This document shows, one piece after another, positions 1 to 5,072 of a stretch of DNA of 5,072 bases. Numbering within the stretch: position 1 is the stretch's first letter; each line of letters starts with the position of its first letter. The notes beneath the pieces are model-generated. The model was not told the origin of the DNA, did no database searches, and saw nothing but the letters and a program-made list of their open reading frames with translations. Source of the DNA: Chitinophagales bacterium (GTDB taxonomy: Bacteria > Bacteroidota > Bacteroidia > Chitinophagales > UBA10324). A program made the translations under genes and the position numbers. Location of the stretch: positions 1 through 5,072 of the forward strand of contig JAJAYG010000454.1 in assembly GCA_026786335.1 (NCBI GenBank), written 5' to 3'.

Positions 1-269
1 CCCGAATTAAAAGTTGCATTGTTTGCATTTCCTGTTCTTAGTAAACTTCCATCACTTAATAAATAACATGCTTGCCCGGGTTGATAGGTGCTTGCCCATT
101 GATGAACAAGCTGACCACATTTATCTATTAAATAAGCTTGCGTGCTGAACAGCGGAGAAAACAAAACATAGCCGTCACTATTAGGAACTGTGTATTGAAG
201 TAGCCCAACGGTTTGCGCATTAGAAATTGAAAAACAAAACAATAAAAGGAGCGAGGTAAGTTTTCTCAT
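1..269 (-). CDS. Arylsulfotransferase (ASST)-like secreted protein, N-terminal part
   Basis: This is the first 89 codons of a gene that runs off the left edge. The product begins MRKLTSLLLLFCFSISNAQ, a short basic start, a hydrophobic core and a likely signal peptidase I cut after Ala18, so it is exported. The mature start (residues 20-89) contains GYVLFSP, then YLIDKCGQLVHQW and YLLSDGSLLRTG. I recognise this pattern from Bacteroidota proteins annotated as aryl-sulfate sulfotransferases, which are predicted beta-propellers often ending in a T9SS sorting domain. True ASST enzymes move sulfate from one phenolic ester to another; the catalytic part and any sorting tail lie outside the window, so activity cannot be judged. 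The start codon overlaps the stop codon of the upstream YHYH gene by 4 bases (ATGA), with no separate Shine-Dalgarno sequence, which suggests coupled translation. The family call is from memory of motif order and is moderately sure. Confidence 0.75.
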   Translation of the reverse strand, partial: MRKLTSLLLLFCFSISNAQTVGLLQYTVPNSDGYVLFSPLFSTQAYLIDKCGQLVHQWASTYQPGQACYLLSDGSLLRTGNANNATFNS

Positions 270-1495
270 TTGGTAATAATGATTTTTGAAATGAAGGAAT
301 TATTTGCAGAAAAAATCTTGAGGCAATACATACCAGGCGAAAGTGATCTTGCATCGAATGAATAAGTTGTTGCCGGCTGCAAATTTTCTTTCCAATCCAT
401 TAATTGCCCTGATGGATTATAAAGTGCAGCAGTTAAATTATTTAAGTAGGAAGAGTGAATGTAGACATTGAGTTGATCAACAACAGGATTTGGATACAAT
501 GAAAATTCAATTTGATCATCTGCTTCATTCACACTTGAATAAACTGTTACAGGTTCACTGATAACATTATGACCTGAACCTGGACCGGTGTTTCCCGATT
601 GAACTGTTCCATAATAATTCGGTCCAAGCACGTAGGGGTATGCAGGCAGTAATGAATCATCAATGGTTACAAAGTATGCGTAGATGCCCGAAGGATAATC
701 GGGCGTAACACAAAATCTTCCATTGAAATTATCAAGGTCGCCTGATGATTCAAGGTATTCATAGTCCTGTAAATAACTTCCAATGGGGTAGGTTGAATTT
801 ACGCTTGGACCATATAAACTTGCATCGAGTATGGTTCCATCGGGAAGTGTTGTGCGTTGAGTAATATTTCTAAATTGATAACTGCTTTTCATTCTTTTAA
901 TGCCGCCGGTTCCATCAGTGTTTACATAACCATAGGCACCATAAACAGGAAACCCATCAAATGCATAACCAATAATAGGTGAATGATTTAAGCTATCAGT
1001 ATCATCATAGAGGCATTGCGGATTCACATGGTTGTGATATTCTTTTTGCTGATTTGGGTGACCTAAGCAATCATCGAAACCATCACCTTCAAAATAGTAG
1101 GCGTTCTGAAACCATACGTTAAGGTTAGCATAACTCATTGCATCTTTTGGGTTGAAGATGGATACCCCATTACTCCAAACACCAATGTGACCGTAAGGAG
1201 TAACAACCAAATTCCCTAAATTCTTTTTTGGATTTCTTGTAATCTTAAATACAAAACTTTGATTGCCTGCAATATTCGGATTGCCCGGCCATGGCCCGAT
1301 ATCATAGGAAGGAATATCAGTACAACTTACATACACATTGCTATCGGAATATTGCACTTGCTGAACATCGGAGGGAATTCCGCCATAGCCGGTGTCGCTA
1401 TTTGAATTTATAATCCATGAAGTTATTACGGGAGGAAACTGAGCAAATGAATTAATGGAGATAGTAACAAGCATTAGCGTAATAATTTTTTTCAT
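266..1495 (-). CDS. YHYH domain-containing secreted protein with T9SS type A sorting tail
   Basis: A complete 409-residue protein. Residues 1-18 form a signal peptide (MKK start, hydrophobic core, SFA before Gln19). The middle, about residues 60-300, matches the YHYH domain: the naming motif appears as EYHNHVNP at 152-159 (His154 and His156, with Asn in place of the second Tyr), followed by GYAFDGFPVYG at 176-186. Cys143 and Cys161 flank the motif and could pair. Residues 331-409 are a T9SS type A sorting domain, starting FSLYPNPVVDQLNV and ending FISKIIITK, so the protein should cross the outer membrane by type IX secretion and be released or anchored at the surface. The YHYH family has no established biochemical role; the paired histidines suggest metal binding, but that is inference. 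It is the first gene of a likely two-gene unit with the ASST-like gene, which it overlaps by 4 bases. It lies 82 bases after the aspartate kinase stop and may have its own promoter there. Confidence 0.88.
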   Translation of the reverse strand: MKKIITLMLVTISINSFAQFPPVITSWIINSNSDTGYGGIPSDVQQVQYSDSNVYVSCTDIPSYDIGPWPGNPNIAGNQSFVFKITRNPKKNLGNLVVTPYGHIGVWSNGVSIFNPKDAMSYANLNVWFQNAYYFEGDGFDDCLGHPNQQKEYHNHVNPQCLYDDTDSLNHSPIIGYAFDGFPVYGAYGYVNTDGTGGIKRMKSSYQFRNITQRTTLPDGTILDASLYGPSVNSTYPIGSYLQDYEYLESSGDLDNFNGRFCVTPDYPSGIYAYFVTIDDSLLPAYPYVLGPNYYGTVQSGNTGPGSGHNVISEPVTVYSSVNEADDQIEFSLYPNPVVDQLNVYIHSSYLNNLTAALYNPSGQLMDWKENLQPATTYSFDARSLSPGMYCLKIFSANNSFISKIIITK

Positions 1496-1522
1496 TCAGA
1501 ATGATTTTAGCAGTTGACCTTG

Positions 1523-1549
1523 CAAAATATTAAAGGTTTAATCAAGCAA
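1523..1549 (-). promoter_or_regulatory. Candidate Bacteroidota promoter for the YHYH/ASST-like unit
   Basis: On the minus strand there is TTG, 17 bases, then TATTTTG, ending 27 bases before the YHYH start codon. Bacteroidota promoters typically have TTG or TTTG about 17-21 bases before TAnnTTTG; the -7 box here is one base short of that form. The spacer holds a small palindrome, ATTAAA-GG-TTTAAT (1529-1542). AT-rich spacers yield such matches by chance, so this is a weak call. Confidence 0.3.
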
Positions 1550-1577
1550 TAAATTATTTTAAAGAAATGAAAACCGC

Positions 1578-2840
1578 TCAGTTCATCTTCATCACAAGCT
1601 GCACGGTGTGCCGGCTCTTCTGTTCAAGAAAAATATTTTTCCCAGCAGCATATTTATCAATCACATCCTGAGTGTAGTGCCTGATGGTTAGCAGATCAAG
1701 GTTTTCATTTACAAGAGTGGTGTATGAATTTTTGAGCGCAATAATCAAGGGTGCAATCTTTTCATTGAGATCGGCACAAACGGAAAAACTCACAGCCGAG
1801 TTTTGCATCAAACTTATCTTAACTCCTGCAGTTGAGAACACACTGAAGATGTGACTCAGGTTATCTTCAGCAATAAAGGAAAAATCTTTCGGCGTGATGG
1901 AGATTAAAATTTGATTTTGTTTGTGCACTAAAACCGGAGGAAGCTTAGATACATCGCATTCACTCGTGATTACAGTTCCTTCATTTTTATAATCAAGAAA
2001 ACATTTTACATAGAGCGGTATATCCTTGTTCTGTAACGGCTTGATTGTTTTGGGATGAATGACAGTAGCTCCATAGTAAGTCATTTCAATTGCTTCGTGA
2101 TAACTCAGGTGATCAATTTTGACTGCATCTGGAAAATATCTTGGATCGGCATTGAGAACACCAGCAACATCTTTCCAAATGGTTACACTTTCTGCATTAA
2201 GTGAATAAGCAAATATTGAAGCTGAATAATCTGAGCCTTCTCTGCCTAATGTGGTTGTAAAGTTTTCAGATGTTCCACCTAAAAAACCTTGTGTGAGAAC
2301 AAATTGATTATTGAGAAGCTGCGGAATTTTTTGTGAAATTTTTTGCTCTGTGATTTCCCAATTCACTTTTCCTTCGCGGTAATTATTATCAGTTGCAATG
2401 CAATCGCGAACATCAATCCATTTAACAGGAACGTTTTTGTAATTAAGAAATGCTGCGAGCATTTTAGTAGAAACCATTTCACCGATTGAAACAATTTGAT
2501 CGTAGAGGTAATCATATTTTTCAGCAGCCGGCTCTTCTAAAATCCAGTCTATCTCAACAAAGGTGTTATTGACTTCATCAAAAATTTCATCATCTTGATT
2601 TGCAAATAATTCTTTGAGAATATTAAAATGATGATCTCTCAATTGATTTAATAAATCACCCGCATTTTCTTTTCCTTCAAAATAGGCCTGAGTAATTTTC
2701 TCCAGTGCATTGGTTGTTTTTCCCAATGCCGATACAATTAAAACGATTTGTTCGCCTCTAAAATTTTCAATAATGGATGCTACGTTTCTGAATGAATCTG
2801 CATCTTTAATTGAAGCACCGCCAAATTTAAAAACCTTCAT
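1578..2840 (-). CDS. lysC: Aspartate kinase (monofunctional)
   Basis: The enzyme phosphorylates L-aspartate with ATP to 4-phospho-L-aspartate in the cytoplasm, the first step towards lysine, threonine, methionine and isoleucine. The 420-residue product has all the amino acid kinase landmarks: KFGGAS at 5-10 (usual form KFGGTS), VSALGKTTN at 36-44, SIGEMVST at 118-125, TLGREGSDYSA at 197-207, WKDVAGVLNADPR at 222-234 and YGATVIHPKTIKP at 256-268. The Ala in KFGGAS, Glu in GREGSD and the WKDV form are, as I recall, normal for Bacteroidota homologues, not damage. About residues 308-420 form the ACT regulatory region, including IFSVFSTAGVKISLMQNS at 331-348 and a short closing segment around TIRHYT and LEQKSRHTVQLV. 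No homoserine dehydrogenase domain follows, so it is not a ThrA-type fusion. It starts 30 bases after the acetyltransferase stop on the same strand, so the two are probably co-transcribed. I see no lysine riboswitch. The symbol is generic; which amino acid inhibits it cannot be read from sequence. Confidence 0.95.
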   Translation of the reverse strand: MKVFKFGGASIKDADSFRNVASIIENFRGEQIVLIVSALGKTTNALEKITQAYFEGKENAGDLLNQLRDHHFNILKELFANQDDEIFDEVNNTFVEIDWILEEPAAEKYDYLYDQIVSIGEMVSTKMLAAFLNYKNVPVKWIDVRDCIATDNNYREGKVNWEITEQKISQKIPQLLNNQFVLTQGFLGGTSENFTTTLGREGSDYSASIFAYSLNAESVTIWKDVAGVLNADPRYFPDAVKIDHLSYHEAIEMTYYGATVIHPKTIKPLQNKDIPLYVKCFLDYKNEGTVITSECDVSKLPPVLVHKQNQILISITPKDFSFIAEDNLSHIFSVFSTAGVKISLMQNSAVSFSVCADLNEKIAPLIIALKNSYTTLVNENLDLLTIRHYTQDVIDKYAAGKNIFLEQKSRHTVQLVMKMN

Positions 2841-2870
2841 TACCTGTTATTAATTGTTATTGATTTTAAC

Positions 2871-3341
2871 TTAAAATAATTTCTCAATCTGCTGCTTGTT
2901 CATTTTACATAGAATCCATTCTGAGTTGAGCGATGCACCAATTTTTTTATAGAAGTTAATTGCTGGTTCATTCCAATCAAGCACATGCCATCTGAAATGG
3001 TTTGCTCCCGATTCTTTTGCAAATTTTCCAACTGCGTCAAAGAGTTTTTTTCCGATCCCAAATCTTCTCATAGATTCTGTAACTATAATATCATCGAGGT
3101 AAATCATTTTTCCTTTCCATGTTGAATAACCAATGTAGTAAACTGCGCAGCCAACAATAATATTATCAGCAATTGCAATTTGTGAATGATAGATAGCTTC
3201 CTTACCGAATCCATCTTTCATCATTGATTCAACTGTGGTCTCAACTTCCAGAGGTGCTTTCTCATACAATGCGAGCTCTTTTATTAATGAAAGAATTGAG
3301 GGAATATCAGATTCCTTAGCTGTTCTTATTTCTATATTCAT
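2871..3341 (-). CDS. GNAT N-acetyltransferase, diamine/thialysine acetyltransferase-like
   Basis: A cytoplasmic acetyl-CoA-dependent acetyltransferase of 156 residues from the chosen ATG. Landmarks are IRTAKESDIPSILSLIKELA near the N terminus, DGFG at 43-46, YLDDIIV at 81-87, the acetyl-CoA loop RRFGIGKKL at 92-100 and WNEPAINFYKKIGA at 123-136. The order, especially LIKELA.YE, DGFG, the FGIG loop and WNEP.INFYK..GA, closely follows animal spermidine/spermine N1-acetyltransferase (SSAT) and its relative that acetylates thialysine. Substrates could be a polyamine, thialysine or another small amine. A GTG at 3353 would add four residues (MSEQ); I prefer the ATG at 3341 because the -7 box at 3364-3371 puts the likely transcription start about 7 bases from the GTG but about 20 from the ATG. 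It is the first gene of a probable operon with aspartate kinase. GNAT membership is sure; the substrate class is inferred. Confidence 0.9.
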   Translation of the reverse strand: MNIEIRTAKESDIPSILSLIKELALYEKAPLEVETTVESMMKDGFGKEAIYHSQIAIADNIIVGCAVYYIGYSTWKGKMIYLDDIIVTESMRRFGIGKKLFDAVGKFAKESGANHFRWHVLDWNEPAINFYKKIGASLNSEWILCKMNKQQIEKLF

Positions 3342-3363
3342 TTGTTCGCTCACTTTAATTCGG

Positions 3364-3371
3364 CAAAGTTA
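3364..3371 (-). promoter_or_regulatory. -7 promoter box for the acetyltransferase/aspartate kinase unit
   Basis: The minus strand reads TAACTTTG, a perfect match to the Bacteroidota -7 consensus TAnnTTTG, and is followed by a C as is common in such promoters. It ends 22 bases before the chosen ATG. No TTG is visible at the expected 17-21 bases upstream, so the -33 element is weak or absent. Transcription should start near position 3360. Confidence 0.55.
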
Positions 3372-3416
3372 GAAAAGCAATTTTGTGAATAGGGTGTGTA
3401 TTTAAATGAATAATAG

Positions 3417-3443
3417 TTGAGAAAATTATTTTGAATTATTTTG
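3417..3443 (+). promoter_or_regulatory. Candidate promoter for the fatty acid hydroxylase gene
   Basis: TTG at 3417-3419, a 17-base spacer and TATTTTG at 3437-3443, ending 36 bases before the start codon. The spacing and both elements equal those of the candidate promoter at 1523-1549. The second copy of the tandem repeat supplies the -7 box and the first copy a second TATTTTG 10 bases earlier. The match to TAnnTTTG is one base short, so confidence is limited. Confidence 0.35.
3424..3443 (+). repeat. Exact 10-base tandem direct repeat, two copies
   Basis: AATTATTTTG occurs twice back to back (3424-3433 and 3434-3443) in the divergent spacer between the acetyltransferase and hydroxylase genes. 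A period of 10 bases puts the copies on nearly the same face of the helix. It overlaps the candidate -7 box of the hydroxylase gene. It may be a regulator site, duplicated promoter material, or simply chance in AT-rich sequence. Confidence 0.5.
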
Positions 3444-3479
3444 CGCTCCTTATTAAACTAATATCAAATAACTTCTAAA

Positions 3480-4415
3480 ATGTTACTTGAAATTTTCGGA
3501 GCCCCTAAAATTACATTTGAACAACTAAAGCAAATAGATGCCGCTGCGCCGCAACTTATTTTATGGGCAACACCTGTGATGATCTTTTTTGTTACGCTTG
3601 AATATTTTCTTGCAAAAAAAGAACACCGCGACTCATATGACAATCAGGAATTGCGGGGTTCTGTTTTCATCGGTTTAGGAAATCTTGCGACCAATTTTAT
3701 TACTAAGATCATTTTGTTTGCTGTTGTTATTTACTTCTACAATTTAGTTCCATGGAGAATGGAAGCTGTTTGGTGGATGTTTTTTCCTGCCTTCATCTTA
3801 CTTGATTTCTGTAGCTATTGGGCTCACCGGATTTCGCATCAGCAAAGATTCTGGTGGGCTACGCATGTTCCGCATCACAGCAGCAATCACTATAATCTTG
3901 CAGTAAGTTTCAGACTTTCGTGGATTCAGCAGTTTAAAATATTATTTTTTATACCTGTAACTATCGCGGGTTTTCATCCTCTTGTTTTTTTTGTTGTAAA
4001 CCAAGTTGCAGTGCTTTTTCAATTCTGGGTGCATACTGAATACATCACCAAACTTCATCCATGGATTGAATATGTATTTGCAACACCATCAAACCACCGA
4101 GTTCATCATGGTACTGATGATAAGTATATTGATAAGAATTATGCGCCCGTTTTTATTCTGTGGGATAAGTGGTTCGGCACTTTTCAGCCTGAAGAAGAAA
4201 CACCCAAATACGGATTATCAACTCCGGTTCATTCCGACAATCCGTTTTATCTTGTATTTCATGAAGCTGTTGATATTGTTAAAGATGTTAGGAGCGCAAA
4301 AGGGTTTAAGCAGAAAATGTGGTTTTTGTTTGGAAGACCGGTAGAGATTGCCAAATATAAAAAAAAGTTACTGGAAGAATCCATGAACAATGAAGTTTTA
4401 AAGCAGGCTTCTTAA
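3480..4415 (+). CDS. Fatty acid hydroxylase / sterol desaturase family membrane protein
   Basis: An integral membrane di-iron oxygenase of 311 residues. Hydrophobic stretches lie at about 27-45, 62-89, 97-115 and 152-184. The histidine clusters that hold the two irons are all present: HRISH (116-120), HVPHH (129-133) and NHRVHH (205-210), with an extra His185 in FWVHTEY. The run DFCSYWAHRISH, then WATHVPHHSSNHYNL and FRLSWIQ resembles the alkylglycerol monooxygenase branch more than plain sterol C4-methyl oxidases, so the substrate is likely a lipid: an ether lipid, fatty acid or isoprenoid. It cannot be fixed from sequence. The C-terminal 70 residues are basic and probably cytoplasmic. The start is the first ATG after the divergent spacer, with an A-rich lead and no Shine-Dalgarno sequence. 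It diverges from the acetyltransferase gene and precedes fbp by 163 bases, so it is probably transcribed alone. Confidence 0.92.
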   Translation: MLLEIFGAPKITFEQLKQIDAAAPQLILWATPVMIFFVTLEYFLAKKEHRDSYDNQELRGSVFIGLGNLATNFITKIILFAVVIYFYNLVPWRMEAVWWMFFPAFILLDFCSYWAHRISHQQRFWWATHVPHHSSNHYNLAVSFRLSWIQQFKILFFIPVTIAGFHPLVFFVVNQVAVLFQFWVHTEYITKLHPWIEYVFATPSNHRVHHGTDDKYIDKNYAPVFILWDKWFGTFQPEEETPKYGLSTPVHSDNPFYLVFHEAVDIVKDVRSAKGFKQKMWFLFGRPVEIAKYKKKLLEESMNNEVLKQAS

Positions 4416-4449
4416 ATCCCCAAAAACTAATTGAATAATAATTTAAAGA

Positions 4450-4481
4450 TTTCTACTAATTCAAATCATAACTAGTAGAAA
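4450..4481. repeat. Inverted repeat, 9-base perfect arms, between hydroxylase and fbp
   Basis: TTTCTACTA (4450-4458) and TAGTAGAAA (4473-4481) are exact reverse complements with a 14-base loop; two more A-T pairs can form inside after one mismatch. It lies 35 bases after the hydroxylase stop codon. It could act as a weak terminator, but it has few GC pairs and no T-run follows it on the plus strand. It ends 10 bases before the fbp -7 box, so it covers the -33 region and could instead be an operator. Confidence 0.5.
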
Positions 4482-4491
4482 ACCTATTTAC

Positions 4492-4499
4492 TATATTTG
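4492..4499 (+). promoter_or_regulatory. -7 promoter box for fbp
   Basis: TATATTTG is a perfect TAnnTTTG match followed by C, 79 bases before the fbp ATG. No clear TTG stands 17-21 bases upstream, where the inverted repeat at 4450-4481 lies. Transcription from here would begin near 4503 and give a leader of about 75 bases that includes the hairpin at 4508-4555. Confidence 0.5.
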
Positions 4500-4507
4500 C
4501 GTAAGAC

Positions 4508-4555
4508 AAAATGCGATTTCATCCTTCGATTAACTCAGGACGACAGTCGCATTTT
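4508..4555. repeat. REP-like 48-base imperfect palindrome in the presumed fbp leader
   Basis: The outer arms AAAATGCGA (4508-4516) and TCGCATTTT (4547-4555) are perfect complements. Inside, 4517-4525 pairs with 4537-4545 except for two mismatches, with G4546 bulged, leaving an 11-base loop. The A-C mismatch at 4521/4541 becomes a G-U pair in minus-strand RNA. The core TCATCCTTCGA...CTCAGGACGA resembles a dispersed intergenic palindrome that I recall from many bacterial genomes (form TCCTTCGACAAGCTCAGGA). The trailing TTTTAATTT would also suit a rho-independent terminator on the plus strand. The hairpin is seen directly; its class and role are inferred. Confidence 0.6.
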
Positions 4556-4578
4556 AATTTCAAACAAAAAACTATTCA

Positions 4579-5072
4579 ATGAAAACCACCAGAAAAGTTA
4601 TAACACTTGATGAGTTTATTTTTCAAAGAGAAAAAGATTTCCCGTTTGCAACAGGTGAATTGAGCGGGCTGCTGAGAGATATAGCTTTTGCTGCAAAGAT
4701 TGTAAATCGTGAAGTGAACAAAGCAGGACTGGTTGATATTTTAGGAACCACCGGTGCAAGTAATGTTACAGGCGATGAAGTAAAGAAGCTCGACATTTTT
4801 GCCAATGAACAATTTATTTCTGCATTGGAAGTAAGTGGTGAATGTTGCGGTGTTGCCAGTGAAGAGATGGAAGAATATCTGCCGATCAGCACTGAGGAAA
4901 CAAAGAACGCAAAGTATGTAGTAACCATTGATCCGCTCGATGGTTCAAGTAACATTGATGTGAATGTTGCCATTGGAACCATCTTTAGTATTTACCGCCG
5001 TCAATCTTTTTTTGGCCCGTGCCCCGCAGAAGATTTCCCACAGAAACGAACGCGGGAAGTTGGAGCAGGTTA
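4579..5072 (+). CDS. fbp: Class I fructose-1,6-bisphosphatase, N-terminal half
   Basis: The enzyme hydrolyses fructose 1,6-bisphosphate to fructose 6-phosphate and phosphate in the cytoplasm, the committed step of gluconeogenesis. The window holds 164 complete codons of a family usually about 330-340 residues long; the rest lies past the right edge. The N terminus [16 protein letters not shown] fits the usual bacterial start, followed by [22 protein letters not shown] (25-46), [10 protein letters not shown] (87-96), and the metal-binding signature [10 protein letters not shown] (118-127), then GTIFSIYRR (133-141). Glu95/Glu96, Asp118 and Asp121 are the expected magnesium ligands. The start follows an A-rich lead (CAAACAAAAAACTATTCA) without a Shine-Dalgarno sequence. 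A -7 box and a hairpin lie upstream. From about residue 144 to the edge the protein departs from the family pattern (see findings). Identity is certain. Confidence 0.96.
   Translation, partial: MKTTRKVITLDEFIFQREKDFPFATGELSGLLRDIAFAAKIVNREVNKAGLVDILGTTGASNVTGDEVKKLDIFANEQFISALEVSGECCGVASEEMEEYLPISTEETKNAKYVVTIDPLDGSSNIDVNVAIGTIFSIYRRQSFFGPCPAEDFPQKRTREVGAG

Noticed and set aside
1529..1542. Small palindrome ATTAAA-GG-TTTAAT in the spacer before the YHYH gene
   Set aside because: The arms are six A/T bases with a 2-base gap; such palindromes are common by chance in AT-rich spacers, and it is too weak to serve as a terminator.
3342..3353. GTG start four codons upstream of the acetyltransferase ATG
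   Set aside because: It would leave a leader of only about 7 bases after the -7 box, and the four extra residues (MSEQ) add nothing to the GNAT fold. It remains possible.
3424..3443. Tandem repeat as a CRISPR or minisatellite array
   Set aside because: There are only two 10-base copies with no spacers, which is far too small for either.
3342..3479. Lysine riboswitch or other leader RNA ahead of the acetyltransferase/aspartate kinase unit
   Set aside because: The likely leader is about 20 bases and the spacer shows no multi-helix structure, so there is no room for a riboswitch.
4006..4344. 112-codon plus-strand open frame inside the hydroxylase gene
   Set aside because: It lies wholly within the hydroxylase in another frame, its product matches no family I know, and the overlapped frame carries the di-iron histidine motifs.
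4623..4982. 119-codon minus-strand open frame opposite fbp
   Set aside because: It is antisense to the strongly conserved fbp sequence, is rich in Ser, Thr and Pro as expected of a shadow frame, and has no promoter or family match.

Overview
The window looks like a chromosomal fragment of a low-GC member of the Bacteroidota. The evidence is a C-terminal type IX secretion (T9SS) sorting domain on a secreted protein, AT-rich spacers, starts with no Shine-Dalgarno sequence, TAnnTTTG-type -7 boxes, and protein sequences that read like Bacteroidota/Flavobacteriia homologues. There are six protein genes, two of them cut by the window edges. I saw no tRNA, rRNA, CRISPR array or insertion sequence. 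No gene-free stretch exceeds 300 bases; the longest is 163 bases, in front of fbp.

Positions 1-1495 (minus strand) hold two genes for exported proteins. A YHYH-domain protein with a T9SS tail is followed by the start of an arylsulfotransferase-like protein. The two overlap by 4 bases in an ATGA junction, so they are probably translated together. Their shared function is unknown, and this pair is the least explained part of the window.

Positions 1578-3341 (minus strand) hold a probable two-gene operon. A GNAT acetyltransferase resembling diamine/thialysine N-acetyltransferases comes first. Thirty bases later comes a monofunctional aspartate kinase, the entry enzyme for lysine, threonine and methionine synthesis. 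A perfect -7 box (TAACTTTG) lies just before the acetyltransferase.

Positions 3342-3479 are a divergent control region that includes an exact 10-base tandem repeat. To its right on the plus strand is a membrane fatty acid hydroxylase/sterol desaturase-family enzyme with an alkylglycerol monooxygenase-like histidine pattern. After a spacer with two inverted repeats flanking a perfect -7 box comes the first half of class I fructose-1,6-bisphosphatase (fbp), the gluconeogenesis enzyme, which runs off the right edge.

Most of the window is ordinary metabolism. The items most worth a second look are the translationally coupled YHYH/arylsulfotransferase-like pair, the REP-like hairpin in the presumed fbp leader, and the pairing of a thialysine-acetyltransferase-like enzyme with aspartate kinase.
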